Assembly: GCA_034401135.1 (NCBI GenBank)
Contig: JAWZSP010000005.1
Coordinates: 3,224,001 to 3,288,000, forward strand
Source: Volutella citrinella
Taxonomy: Eukaryota > Ascomycota > Sordariomycetes > Hypocreales > Nectriaceae
Direction of reading: 5' to 3'
Length of the DNA stretch: 64,000 nt
The translations under genes and the position numbers were made by a program. This document shows, piece after piece, positions 1 through 12,015 of this stretch. Position 1 is the stretch's first letter; every line of letters starts with the position of its first letter. The notes beneath the pieces are model-generated. The model worked only from the letters and a program-made list of their open reading frames with translations. It did not search any database and had not been told where the DNA came from.

Positions 1-497
1 CGTTATTGAAGCTTGACGCAATTTCAATTTCTTGTGGGCAAATTTACGCCATTTGCTAGCGGATAAATTTGGGTTGGGTTTACGCTGGGAGGGTTTGCAT
101 GATAGACGTTTTCTTTTTTCCCCTTCTCTCTTTTTTCTTTTTTACAATGATATCCCATCTGCTATGATACGACCGGCAAGCACTGCTGGCTGGTAATGGG
201 GAAGCAAAGGGGTCGGGCTCATCTTTCCTCATGTTTTTTTGGTTAGCATAGATGAAAAGGTACACTTCAACTGGACACTTGGACGTCAAAGGATGGCGCA
301 GACAAGAAGAGTGTCAAATCTGACTGTAGAAGGCGCTTATGTAGAATGAGCACATCCACCGAGTAGTACGACAGCAAGTTTCTATGATGCACTTGGAATT
401 CTACCAAAACCCCCAACGCCGTGCTAAAATTGACACAATGGATAGGTGGTGCAGGTATTTCGCCGCTATTGTCGGGCATCCTCCGCGGAGTTTGTGC
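1..497. other. 3' flank of CSN6, no gene seen
   Basis: This stretch lies downstream of the minus-strand CSN6 gene. The only open frames are short and lack recognisable sequence. It includes a pyrimidine-rich patch around 110-145. Nothing supportable was found. Confidence 0.5.
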
Positions 498-1803
498 TTA
501 TAGAAGAAGGTCTCCTGCACCACGGATACTATACGACGCATTCTCGGCGCCATACTCTTGGCTTCGACGGGTGTTCATCTTAGAATTCTCCACGATTTGG
601 AACTTTTTGCCCACATCAAGCACTTTTGTGACGCTTTGCATGATGCCATTCAAGAGACCCAAGAGGTTGACATCGTTGGTCTCGTGAAGCATCTCCTTCT
701 CGAATGCAGCACTGTCCGAAGGGATAACTAGGTCGAGACGGCTGACGAGGCTCTGGATCTGGCGAAGAACGGTGAGGGATGGCGTAGTATAGTCCGTGTC
801 CATGCTAGCAGGATCCTGGGCCCTTCTGCCTTTGAGGTACGGGGGTGGCAGGCGCTCGAGATAGGTGGTGAGCAGGTGGATGCGGGAATGAAGCATCTTG
901 ATGGCGTTGGCCTTGGCGGTGAGAGCAGCGATGAGTTCATCCTCCTCGACAGTTAGGGTGGCGTCATCCTGGGTCAGGGGAGACTGGTCGTCCATGCTCT
1001 CTATCAGTCGCCGCTTGCCTTTGCCGTTCGACTCCACCGAGCGGGAGAGCTTCTCGTCCTTGACGGCCGAGGCCGAAACGGAGGCGGCGGCGGCCGCGTT
1101 GCCACCTGAGCCGGCGACGTAGTTCATGCTAATCATCTCGGTATCGTCTGTCTCAACAGTATACGGAAGCTCGCGGAACTTGAGCTTGAGCTTCGCCTCA
1201 CCGTCATCCATTTTCTTGTCCTCGCCGTCGTTGTCGGTCCGGGGATCGTCGACCTCGTAATTGCTCTCGTAGATGGTCAGAGGGAGCCTGCTGCCGACGG
1301 AGTGGTCGAGAACTTGGTCGGGGTGGAAGCCGAGAAGAATGGCAGACTCATTCCAGCCGTCAAGGATCTGGTTATGGATCTGAAGAATGGTTTGCGTTGG
1401 GCCGGATGCGGGCAGGAGCGTGTACCAGCCAACGAAGTCCAGCTTCCTGTCCTTGTGAACAAGGACCACTGTTTAAGCGTCAGAATGGGCAACACGGTAC
1501 AAGGATGCGTATTTCAGTCGACGAACTTTGTTCGAGACGAGCGGAGAATTTCTCGGCATCGATAAGGTAGCCTCCTAGAACCTCGGGAGCTTCCCGCGTA
1601 TGCGCCTCAAAGGCGTGCTCGATGGTGAGCTCACGGCCATTCTGCTGGCCGAGAAGTGCACCGATGATGGGGCCTTGCTGCTGCCGTAATGTGTGCCTTG
1701 TGATGTAGTCGGAGATGGTGAGCAAAACGAGAGGGTGCAGGATGACCTGGAGCTCGGAGTCCTTTTGGCTGGAGACGAGAGGGTTGGGGACGGAGGACGC
1801 CAT
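498..1803 (-). CDS. CSN6: COP9 signalosome subunit 6 (MPN-domain protein)
   Basis: Two exons, 1803..1527 and 1468..498, give 415 aa. The intron (1526..1469, 58 bp) has a GTTCGT donor and an AACAG acceptor; joining restores ...SARLEQ-MVLVHKD.... The N-terminal half is an MPN domain: ILHPLVLLTISDYITR, then GPIIGALLGQQNGRELTI, and later DFVGWYTLLP. CSN6 belongs to the MPN-minus class that lacks the JAMM zinc ligands, and the residue after GWY is T rather than the H of active JAMM proteins. The second half holds an acidic/alanine-rich insert and a helical C-terminus with a leucine-rich LLGLLNGIMQSV stretch. In the family this subunit scaffolds the cullin-deneddylating COP9 signalosome in nucleus and cytoplasm. 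Paralogues Rpn8/eIF3f are alternatives, but the order of motifs fits CSN6 best. Confidence 0.9.
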
Positions 1804-3316
1804 GACGGAGCTGATGGGAGTGTTCCTAGGCCAAGAAGGCTCACAGTATCTCTCACCGACAGGTATAATTCGGAGAATAGGGGTGCGGGTCGGGGCGAGG
1901 GCGTGTGTGGTTGTGGGATGGAGTGACCGTAAGCTGTGCCTCCAGGAATCGTGAAGTCGAGGTTGAGGTTGAGGCTGGCTGGTGAATCGCAGTGAGTGGT
2001 GGCGTGCCCCGCGAGCTTGGATGTGGGGTTGGCTGGTTGGACGTGCTTGGTTGGCAGCTAGGCAGGCTACCTTACCAACAGCAAGCTGGAATGGGACCTA
2101 GGCACTGTCCGGAGTAGGCTGGGCTTTATCAGGACCACCTACTGGAGAGGCTGACAATTGGCTGGTTGGTGGGTTCAGACAACCAGTGGCAGGAGGAGGG
2201 GCCACACGCCAGGCAAGAATGAAGGGCAGCACTTCAAGCGCATCAAGCCTGATGACTAAGACCGGAATGGATTCCCCGGCGCCCCGCCAAGGGATGATGG
2301 CCGCGAGTGGGTGGACCGACGGGATAATTATTAGGCGGCGGACCAGCTCCCCCCTCTGCCACCTGCAATGTAACGCTCGAATTTCTGCCGTCGCAGCGAG
2401 ACAGGCTGACGGCTCAATGCACATCAACTGCTGAAGTGCTCACAAGGCCAGGCCGGTCAAGGGCACAGCAAAGTGTTGACTGGCAACCACCATTCCATTC
2501 CATCGGCTGAGGCTCTCTGTCTCTCTCCCTCTCCCTCTCTTTTGCATTGGCCATCTTCGTCCCACTGCGCTTCCCTTCGTTTCGTTTGCAATCCCCCGCA
2601 GGTCCCTGCGCGGCCCCCATAGAACAACCCCAAAACCCATTTACCCACGCCTGCCCCAGCTGCTGCCGATTTCCGTCTTCGCCCTGGCCTCATCCTCGCC
2701 CCGGCCTCACCCTCACCTGGCCTCCTGTCCGTCCCAGCAAAGCCAAAGGGCCTTCCATCTGCCGTGCTCCATCAGGCCGATGCAAGACAATCATTCGCGC
2801 TAGACATTGACCGACATGGATGTTACAGAGAGGCCGATCACAGTTTCCAGCCAAACGATACGGCCCGTCGACGCACCAGCCCGTCGCTGCCGCTGCCAAC
2901 GCCATTGTTGCTTTATCTGTACATAGCCTTTGTCGCCATCCAAACGCATAAAGCCGAGGAAGCTTTTGCACCTTATCGCGCCACCTTTAGGTACCTTGAC
3001 CTCTCCTCCACGCTTCCACAGTTGCATTGCACTTTTTTCTCCTCAGCCTGCACCCCACTGCCACCTCCATATGTGCTTTTTGCTGTCGCCGCCGACATAT
3101 ACGGATGACATCGCATCATATGATTCTTCTCCCTGATCTTCCTCTTCCACAACATCGACCTCAGCCCGAAGCCTGGCTGGCCAGTGCCTCTTGTATCTAT
3201 GCCGGAACAGATTCTGATTCGTCATCTCAGCAATTCCTTCCTGCACTCTCCGACCATTCGAGGTCTCCGAGGCCACTGCGAGCTCTCCCCTGGACCACAT
3301 CCACCTGTCCAGGTCC
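1804..3316. other. Intergenic, upstream of CSN6
   Basis: About 1.5 kb of GC-rich sequence with pyrimidine-rich tracts (for example the CTCTC run near 2517-2540). Overlapping short open frames on both strands lack recognisable domains. It probably holds the CSN6 promoter and possibly the 5' part of the small gene that follows. Confidence 0.4.
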
Positions 3317-3667
3317 TTGTCAAGCACAACAAGCAAGCCTGACCAACTCTCCACCACCCCCATCTGCAACCCCCTTTCTGTTGCTGCACCCCGGGCAAAC
3401 CCTCTCGGGACTCGGATGATGGATTCATCCACTGGGAAACGAACTCGTGAGGATACGGCATCTACAGTGTCACTCCTACCGACGAAAAAATCCAAGCAAA
3501 CCACATCAGTCGGCTCCGCAACCTCTTCTTCGTCCTTCACCAGCACCGATTCTGAGCGTCCTGTGATGCTTCGACTGGACCTGGCTTCACCAGCTTTCCG
3601 GTCTATCCACTACGATGGGCCGACTCGGTGCAAATCGCCGCAACCCCTGTCACCAAAATCATTTTAA
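3317..3667 (+). CDS. Hypothetical small Ser/Thr-rich protein
   Basis: An open frame of 116 aa; in-frame ATGs at 3416 and 3419 could also be the start. I do not recognise the family. The translation is rich in Ser, Thr and Pro. It has a basic cluster (GKRTREDTAS ... PTKKSKQT) that resembles a nuclear localisation signal, followed by a serine run and a C-terminal SPQPLSPKSF that resembles proline-directed phosphosites. Upstream exons may exist because the region before it is open in other frames. It could be a short nuclear protein or a chance open frame. Confidence 0.3.
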   Translation: MSSTTSKPDQLSTTPICNPLSVAAPRANPLGTRMMDSSTGKRTREDTASTVSLLPTKKSKQTTSVGSATSSSSFTSTDSERPVMLRLDLASPAFRSIHYDGPTRCKSPQPLSPKSF

Positions 3668-4093
3668 AGCCCTCTGTATCCCCAGCATCGGGCAAACGAT
3701 GTCCATCTCAGCACTGCATTTATTCAAGCAAGCAAGCGATTCTACCGAAGCATGACGCAAAATGATACCTACAATGGCATTTCCTTTCTTAATTCGTCTC
3801 CTTTCCTATGTGGGGAGCACATCATATCCGAGGAGCGCAGACCTGCCGTTCATTTCATTTGTCTTAACAGCGCTTCTTTCAAGTCACTTCTTCATTGTGT
3901 GACGTCACCTGAGGAGTTTTAGGATACCATAGAATAGAAACACGAGGAGAATATCCCTATGATAATGGAAATATATGTAGCTGGAATAATATGAGCTCTA
4001 TGTCGTCAACGAGGCGCCTGAAAAAATGCAATCTAATCGCCTCTATTCCTCCATGTGTTGTTGCTCTTCTTCATGAAGACCGTCCCCGCCGGT
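3668..4093. other. Intergenic, AT-richer
   Basis: Sequence between two small ORFs that converge here. It is AT-richer than the coding regions, with stop codons in all frames. No gene or repeat was seen. Confidence 0.45.
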
Positions 4094-4441
4094 CTACCAC
4101 CAGGTAACCTCGGGATGCTGCCTCAACAGAGTGATTCTGATATTTGTGTCTCTGGTTGAGCGAACATTGTCCATCACAGTGTACTCGACGTCAACCATGG
4201 ATCGATAGTCGTGACATCTCTTGGCCGCAATGTACTGGTCCATCAACTCGGCGTGACGCCGCTCGTAGTTTCGCCTCGCATCCCACCGCCTATAGCCGTG
4301 GTCGCACTGCGAGCAGGTGTCGCTCATGAATCGCCGTCGGAAGTATGGCGTGCAGCACCGTCCGGAATAGCGGCTGCACCGGTGCGAGAAGCTTTGGAAG
4401 ACGTGCCCGCAGGCCATGGTGGTTTTGTAACCCTCGCACAT
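4094..4441 (-). CDS. Hypothetical Cys/His-rich small protein
   Basis: A single-exon open frame of 115 aa starting MCEGYKTTMACGHVF and ending EVTWW. It contains nine cysteines and several histidines, including C-x8-C-G-H, an RCC pair and a C-x2-C knuckle (DTCSQCDHGYRRW). This looks like a small zinc-binding fold, followed by a charged helical half (ARRNYERRHAELMDQYIAAKR). A TATA-like TTTATAAA lies at about 4551-4558, upstream on the minus strand. I cannot name the family. The regular cysteine spacing and upstream TATA make it more likely real than chance. Confidence 0.5.
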   Translation of the reverse strand: MCEGYKTTMACGHVFQSFSHRCSRYSGRCCTPYFRRRFMSDTCSQCDHGYRRWDARRNYERRHAELMDQYIAAKRCHDYRSMVDVEYTVMDNVRSTRDTNIRITLLRQHPEVTWW

Positions 4442-5110
4442 CTTGTCAGGTCCAGCGAAATTGGTCGTGTTTCTCGAAATGAAAGCAAGGGAAAAGAAAT
4501 GAATAAAATGAAGAGATGGACCTTTTCGCGGGATTGATCTTGATGGCGGCCTTTATAAATGCAGCCGCAGGCTCTGCTACCACGGAGCGTGACCATTTCA
4601 CGAGCAGCGACGACCGGCAGGTGCGCCGTCCTAAACTCTTGGATTTACATGGGACCGGCTTGCTCAACCTAGGAATTTTATTTTTCTTTATTTTGGGGTG
4701 ACGTTATGTCTAAGGTTGCATGTCTGGTGTTGCGGGAAACGGTCAGCCGGGTATCCTCACATGATCCATAAACCCACCAGCATGACAGGTCCTGTCACAA
4801 GAAAGACCAGAAACACACGTGATGAGAGCCGCAAAACCTCGCCAAGTGATGTTGAAATCTCTTTAACTTTTTAAAACTTGGATTTTGCGTAGCTTGCGAG
4901 TTTGAGAACGTTTTGGGCTTCACAGTAAGGTTATGAAATGGTCACGAAATAGGGAATAGTTGTTGCACCAACAAACACATTTTCTAAAGAGAGAATGGAG
5001 GAGATTCAGTCTATTAAAATTACATCTATAAGTGGAGTTTCTAGCTATTTATTGCACAGTCTATTGGACGTTAATTCGACATTGGTGATTATTTGCAACA
5101 TCGTGACTCA
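4442..5110. other. Intergenic, AT-rich
   Basis: Holds the upstream region of the Cys-rich ORF and, at its far end, the 3' flank of the MFS gene. Positions about 4850-5100 are markedly AT-rich. No coding signal. Confidence 0.45.
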
Positions 5111-7021
5111 TTAGTTTGTAGTTTCCGGCTTCTGATCGGAAGTGGTGACGGGTGGCTTAGGCTTCTTGATACTCTTCCATTCCACGAAGAGTGCACATAC
5201 CAGCTGAGCGAGAGCTAGTGCCATGGCGGCGATGAAGATGCGGGTGATGGCATAGTTGTAAGCGCTGACGACATGGCCTATGGACGCCTCTGGGACCAGG
5301 TCGTGTAGGTCAGTAGCTCCAGTGCTGACAATCGACTTGGGATTGAGCCCTGGGATGTCGGAGAGCTGGTCGACTAGGAGGGTGCTGAGGATGGTTTGGC
5401 CCACGGAGACGAAGATGGCTCCGCCCAGCTGCTGGGCAAAGAAGGTGATAGCGATGCCGGTGGGAATATCCTCCTTTGGGAGCGTCGCCTGGACCCCAAG
5501 AGAGACAGTCTGCATACCGAGGCCGGTGCCGAAACCAAACAAGAACTGGTAGGCAATCCAGAGAGATGAGCCCGTGCTGGGGACCCATGTGCTCAACAGC
5601 CCGGCGCCAACGGCCATGACGCAAGCGCAGACAATCATGGCCGGGACGTAGTATCCAATGCGCTGGGTGATTGCAGCGGAGATGATGCTCGCCACGACGA
5701 GACTCAGCACAAGAGGGATGCTGTAAATGCCCGATTTGACGGGCTCAACATTCTTGACGGTTTGGACTAGATTGGCTGTCAGCGGGTATTCCGTCTCTTG
5801 AAAGAAAGAAGGGACGGGCTTACACCAGAGGGGGATGTAGTAGGCGGCGATCATCATGGATCCGGCTAGGAACAGCATGTTGAAGGTGCCGGCAAGCATG
5901 GTGCGCTGCTTGATGACTCTGACGGGAAGGGTGGCCGACTCGGGCATCAGGACCTGGACGGCGGCGAATGCGATGAGGGTCAGGCCGAAGATGACGAACA
6001 AGACAGTGATGCGCCAGTTGCTCCACTCGTACGTCGAGCCTCCCCACTGCAGGGCGAGGATGAGGCACACCATGGACGGGACGAAGAAGAATGTGCCAAT
6101 GGGGTCGAGGCGCATGATATGCTGTCGGATAGACACGGACTGCGGGGGCGTCGGGGGCGACTTGAGGAGTAGGAGGAGGAAGACGAAGGCAGCGGCGCCA
6201 ATGGGGAGATTCATGTAGAAGCACCATCGCCAAGTGACTCTCTCTGTGAATGCGCCGCCAATGAGAGGCCCGGCAACGGAGGAGATGCCAAACACCATAC
6301 CGAACATGGCTGCGGAGGGTCAGTAACAGGACTTATATAGATATATATAGATTGGGGGCCATCGAGGGTGCATACACTGAAACATGGGGCGCTTGTGAAG
6401 CGGCACCATGGGAATGGTAGTCATCATAGACCCCGTCATGATTCCTGCCGATCCGATACCCGCAATGGCTCGGCCAACAATGAAGACGGTCGAGCTCGGC
6501 GCAGCGCCGCAGATGGCAGAGCCGATTTCGAACAGGACGATGCAGCCGAGGAACGTGTTGCGCAGGTGGTAGAAGCGGTAGACGCGGCCAAAGAGCAGCT
6601 GGAAGGCAGCGGTCGTCAACATGTACGAGGAGGCGTACCATCCAATGTCGCCGAGGCTGTGGAAGTCGTTTGTGATCTGCGGAATGGCGGTGGCGAGGAT
6701 GGTGCGGTCGAGGGCGACGAGGAACATGGCCACAAAGGCGGAGAGCATGACGAGCCAGAACCTGAGCGTCTTGGGCTTGTAGTTCTCCTGGGCCTCCTTG
6801 TCAAAGGCAGGGCCCTCGGGGGCCGCATTTTCAACGGGGGGCTCGGCGCTGGCATCTAGAGATGTGGTAGGCTGCTTCTCGCTCTCGTCGAGTTTGACTG
6901 GGGTCTCCTTTTCAGAAGCGAGATGGGTCTGTGTATCACTGGAGGACCGCGAGTTGATGGACTTGCGATTTGCGTCAGCGACTAGCACCGCCGGCTCAGG
7001 CTCTTGCTGCGGCGGAGACAT
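5111..7021 (-). CDS. MFS drug/metabolite exporter (DHA, 14-TM type)
   Basis: Three exons, 7021..6376, 6309..5824 and 5766..5111, give 595 aa. Intron 1 (6375..6310, 66 bp) joins HKRPMFQ to SMFGMVFG. Intron 2 (5823..5767, 57 bp) has no stop and is a multiple of three. Removing it restores YYIPLW-FQTVKNVEPVKSG, which is normal for this family, whereas reading through inserts 19 odd residues. A disordered, acidic N-terminus of about 85 residues precedes the first membrane helix (FWLVMLSAFVAMFLVALDRT). The LDRTILATAIPQI motif, a motif-A variant GRVYRFYHLR and AGIGSAG follow. Such proteins export toxic or self-made metabolites by proton antiport at the plasma membrane. It is divergent from the Zn2Cys6 gene, so shared control is plausible. 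The substrate is unknown. Confidence 0.88.
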
Positions 7022-8674
7022 TGTTTCAAAACGGCCCTATATTTGTTGGTTGCTATATGCCAGCAGCGGGTTGTGGAGCAAAGCGGCTACGATCAGCAAC
7101 AAGGAGGAGTAGGTGTTGTGGCTTATTTTGAAGCGCAACGGGCGAAGTGTTTGGATGGGGGCTGCTTTGATTGTATGTATGTATTCTTGGCATCCGGGGG
7201 ACATGGTATTAATAGCATTTCTACAAGCTAGGAAGCCGACGAACAAGTCAAAAGGGGACGGCCGTATAAGTGAGAGACGCAATACGAAAACTGGGCCGCG
7301 CGGGTGGTTGCGACACCCAGAGCGACCAATGGTGTGAGTCTGCGCATGTAAAATATTGCAACTCGGGCTCATGGCGCCGCTGGGCTATCCGGTGCCATGC
7401 TCCCATCGCTGTATTTAAAATACCGTGGTCGCCGACATGAGGATGGCCTGGACGGGTGCCTGTGTTTCGGCGTCGAGGCGCGTGGAGTCGGATCCGGCCA
7501 CTCGGCGCCTTGCCGCTTTCGGGCATGTCGTCGGTCCCGAGGCAACGACCGCCTGCCCGCCCCAAGCTGCCTTCCTCCACTCTCTGTTCATCCCGCATCA
7601 CCTCGACGAGAAGCAAGGCGTCCACACGGGTTGCACGAGCCCACCTCAGCCGCGCTGCACTTGACAGCGGCTTGTGCTGACGAGCCTTGGCACCGACGCC
7701 TCTGGCTGCCCTTGTGTCCATACGCTGCGCACGGGTTGTGGCTCTGTAATGTGCGACGATTCCACCGCATTGCAGCCGCCTGCAGCGATTCAACGACGCC
7801 CCGCGCACGCTAACGCCTGCTCCCCCTCCGAGCTGAGACAAGGCCGGCTTGTTGACCACGTCTAGCAGGTCTGCCGGTGCTGCGGAAGGATTGCATCTTG
7901 GAGACGGGCGTGTGTATCACCATTGTCGTCTTGGAGGCCGTGCGCAACTTGCTAATCCACCACCAAGCCACCGCTTGCTCGGTTGTCTGGGTACAAGGCT
8001 GCTGCTCCCCGCCGTTGGCTTGAGGACCGCGAGGACTGACTGACTGCTTGCTTGCGTGCCGACTGACGACGTCTCGTATTTTGCGTATCCACGACGTATG
8101 CGATAGGGCAGTCCGACATCTCGCTTACTTATCCCCGCTCTCCGCCCGGCCCTGCCCGGCTCGCAGCCAGTGCAGCCACTGCCGTGCCGCCGCCTTTTTG
8201 TCATTCTCCCTCGCATCTCCAACCCTCAGCCCTATCCCGGGACCGAGAGTTGTCCGGAGCCTGGAGTCTGCACCATCCCACCAACCACAGGTCTGTGACC
8301 CGACGCCGACACGCCACTCGTCGCGTCAGACGAGCAGCTACTTCAGCCCTACCGCCGCCCACCGTACTGCAGCCGCATCGTCGGGGGGTCGCACCTCGTC
8401 GCGCGCCCGACCGCCCTCGCCGCACCGTCGGCACCATTGCCCTGGCCTCTGCATTCGCGCCCAGCCCCAGGGATCCATCGCCTTGCCTGCTACCCCTCAC
8501 TCAGTGGCAGCTTGACGCTGGTTCGACGCCTGTGACCGCAGCGCGCCACTTGCTGACGGGACCGACGGTAACCAGCGCACCCCATCCCCCTCAGCGTGCG
8601 CGGGCTTGATCCGACCGTGTGCGACGTGGCCCGCCGCCCGGTGACCGAGGCGGCGCCTGGAGGGTTCGCCGTCA
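7022..8674. promoter_or_regulatory. Divergent intergenic region, MFS exporter / Zn2Cys6 regulator
   Basis: This 1.65 kb lies between the start codons of two divergently transcribed genes and so must hold both promoters and 5' leaders. The right half (about 7450-8670) is GC-rich and open in several frames by composition only. No individual binding site is certain. Confidence 0.45.
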
Positions 8675-11230
8675 ATGTCGGGCGAGATGCCCGGGGCCGC
8701 GCCTCCGGCCGGAGGTGCCCCACCACTACCACCGCAGCAACACCAGCCGCCTCTGTCACATCCCATGCATGACCCGAGTGTAGTCAAGCTTACTCGTGGC
8801 ACTAGCTGCGTTCTGTGCCAGCAGCGCAAGGTCCGCTGCGACAAGAACAAGCCCTGTGCCAACTGCGTCAAGGCCAAGGTCGAGTGCCGGGTCATTCCAC
8901 CCCTGCCCCCGCGCCGGCGGAAGAAACGACTCCAGGAAAAGGACCTGATTGAGCGGCTCAAGCGCTACGAGACGTTGCTCCAGGAGCATGGTGTCAAGGT
9001 CGATGCCATTGGCAATGACTTGCGCCCAGATGTGCCCCCCAACGAGGACGTTGAGGAGCTCGGCGAGGATTTCGAGCACCTGAGAGCATCCCCAGAAAAC
9101 AGTACCTCGCCCTCCGCGTCGCTGGCAGACCAGAAGTACAACCTTGTGCCGTGTCACCTCCCTTTCTTGAAACTTGCTGACACAACGCAGGATCGGAAAC
9201 AAGTGGTTTTCGTTACATCGCGAGGTGCGTCACATCTTGCCCTACTCTACCCCCTCCTACCTTGTACATGTGCTCATCCTCGAAATAGTTCCGGGCAAGC
9301 GAGCAGATCCTCCACGACTCTTCAGAAGAGGACGACGAGCTAGGGGGCTCAACCATCCACCGTGCTTTTGATAAAATGTTCTCGCACAATGGATTCCCTT
9401 TCGTCATCATGGGACAGGCACCGACCTTGGCAGAATCACACCCTCCTCCCATTCAGATCTTCCAACTTTGGCAGATATACATTGACAATATCAACCCACT
9501 ACTTAAAATCACCCATGTCCCCACCATCCAGGGTCAGATTATCGAGGCCAGCTCCAAGATCGACAAGGTGGCCCCCAACATCGAGGCCCTCATGTTCTCC
9601 ATATATCTCATGGCCATTACTTCGCTCGAGGACACCGACGTTCAGAGACAATTCAGCCAGACCAAGAAGGACTTATTAGCCAAATACCATTCCGCGACAC
9701 AGCTCGCCCTCTCCAACGCCGGCTTCATGCGCGTGGATGATCCCATTCTCCTGCAAGCTTACATGATCTATCTGGCAAGTCCACGCCCCCAGAGTCCCAG
9801 AACTGCATCTAACCCGATCCCGCCATTAGTTTGCTGTCCGATGGCTTGTCGACCCCCGCCAGTGCTTCTGCCTCATTGGCATTGCCATCCGTATCGCCCA
9901 GCGCATGGGTCTACACCTTGACCCAGGCCAGTTTGGCCTGCCGCCCTTCGAGATCGAGCAGCGTCGACGTCTGTGGTGGACCCTCGTGGGCTACGACCGG
10001 CGCCTGGGCGAGATGACGGGATCGACCGTGTCAGCCCTCTCGAGTGGTGGTGATTGCCGCATCCCGCTCAATGTCAACGATTCAGACCTCCACCTCGACG
10101 GCAAAGAGCTCCCGACGCCGCACACTGGCCCAACAGAGATGCTCTTCTCACTCACCCGCATAGAGCTCGCCATGGCTGTGGCTACCGACAGCAATCGCGA
10201 CGCCCAAAGCATCAACAACCAGACCACCAGCCAGGAGGTCAACAACAGCAACAGCAATGCTACCAGCAGCAAGCCTCCCTCCACCCCAGCAGGCTCCTCC
10301 TCCTCCGGCAGCGGACCAGCACCTACCATCCGCCTTGCCAACCAAGACGGCCCGGGCTTTACGCTCGACGGCTTCTGCGCCCACATGGAGAACACATACC
10401 TCAGCCATTGCGATCCCAAGGTGCCTCTCCACTTCTTCACGCTAACCATGACGCGCCAGGCCCTCTGCAAAATGCGCATCATCAACTTCCTCGTCCGCAT
10501 GCACAAGCAGGAGCCGGTGCCCCTCAAGGAGTTTGAGCGCGAGAGCCTCTTCCTGCAGGCCACGCAGATGATCGAGTACGACAACGTGGTCCAGTCGTCC
10601 GAGTCGTTGCGGCCCTTCAAGTGGTACTCCATGTACCACTTCCCCTTCCCCGCCTACATGTTCCTCGTCCAGGAGCTCAAGCACCGCACCCTCGGCCCCA
10701 TGGTCGACCGCGCCTGGGACGCAATCACGCGCAACTACGCCCTGCGCGGCCTCCTCAACCAGTACCACAACCCCATGCATACCGCCTTTGGGAGCCACTT
10801 CATCAAGTCCTGGGATGCCCACGCCTCGGGGCTCCGCTCCGTCGGCAAGACGCCGCAGGAGCCAGCCTTCATCACCGGCCTGCGCGAGCGGGCAGAGGCC
10901 AAGCGCCGTGCACGCGCCGAGAACCTCCCCGATCCTGGCGCCGACCACGTCCCCCTCTCCATCCCCCGGCCGCCTCAGGCCAGTTCGTCGCCCGCGGGTC
11001 GTGGCGCGTCAGCGGACGAGCCTGCCGACATGGACTGGTCCTACTTCATGTCTGGCTACGCCAATGACAACCAGAACTTTACCCCGATGGGAGGGTTCCC
11101 TGGCATGCCAGGGTTTGGGGGAGGCATGGCACCCCCCGGACCCATGGGGGGTCCCATGGGTGGCATGGACAATATGGGCGGCAATATGGGTAACTTGGGC
11201 GGTCCGAGCCGCGGACCGTTCGGGAATTAG
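8675..11230 (+). CDS. Zn2Cys6 transcription factor with fungal_trans domain
   Basis: Four exons, 8675..9135, 9191..9224, 9289..9774 and 9830..11230, give 793 aa. The zinc cluster has cysteines at residues 45, 48, 55, 61, 64 and 71 (CX2CX6CX5CX2CX6C). A basic linker and short coiled coil (RRRKKRLQEKDLIERLKRYETLLQ) follow. The middle region, with IGIAIRIAQRMGLHLDP and RRRLWWTLVGYDRRLGEMTG, is the fungal-specific regulatory domain. The C-terminus is a Met/Gly-rich tail. Intron 3 (9775..9829) has a GC donor (CTG|GCAAGT) and a TTAG acceptor; it is the only donor that keeps the frame into FAVRWLVDP. Intron 2 follows a 34-nt exon. A poly-Ser/Asn/Gln spacer splits the regulatory domain. It lies divergent to an MFS exporter, as pathway-specific regulators often do; its targets are not known. 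Confidence 0.88.
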
Positions 11231-12015
11231 GATGGGACAGGCATCCAAATTCACACGGCCGGGGCATCTTGGAGAAGTGGTTATAAGTTGTGTTCGTTTC
11301 CCCCGAGTTTCGCGGTGGCGTTTGGATACCCAGCACATGATAGAGGGGGCCGCGATAGAATTCACAGGTGTTTTGGTAGGTAAGTACTGGCCGCGTAGAT
11401 CGATCATATGTGTTGTGACCAGCGGGCTGGTCGGGTGTTGGCCAACTACACCATTGAGATTTATGAGTTGAAAGACATCTACCCTCACCCTCTTGCCCGA
11501 TAGCAAGTGATGTTCATGATCTGCTCTCCGCTTTAGCTAGATAATAAACCTGTCTAGAAAATAAATTACACACATGCAAAGTTTATTGCCGCCATTCATT
11601 CATTACTCGTTGGTCCATCATCGAGGGGTCTCAGACTCCCTACATTGGACCCAGCCTTTGGTAGAAGAGTAGCATAAAACGCTCGTACCGCCCCCATCTG
11701 AGCCGTATCATGCTAGACATTCGGGGGCACCAGGCATTCAGTCGGCCGCCGCGTCGAAATGCTAGTCAGTGCTTATCGCCGATGCGATATTTCATTTCAG
11801 AGACAAATGTTAGCGTCTCACCGTCTCCTGACGGCATCATGGTGAACTCGACGGAGCGAGCACCGGCCAGGGTCAATGGTTTCGAATCCCCAATCGTTTC
11901 GGCTAGATGCAATGTGTCATATGCAGCAAAGCCAGCTCCCATTTCTGGCCGGCGCTCCGATTGTTCGAGGCCCTCCGCCTCATCCTTTTCCAGTCTCCTT
12001 TGTGTATACCGATCC
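11231..12015. other. Convergent 3' region
   Basis: The regulator and the methyltransferase converge here, so this holds two 3' UTRs. An AT-rich patch at about 11530-11590 (AATAAA-like ATAATAAACC) could serve polyadenylation. No gene was seen. Confidence 0.45.

Noticed and set aside
11876..11892. GGTTTCGAATCCCC resembling a tRNA B-box
   Set aside because: One extra T breaks the box and no cloverleaf or A-box can be drawn around it.
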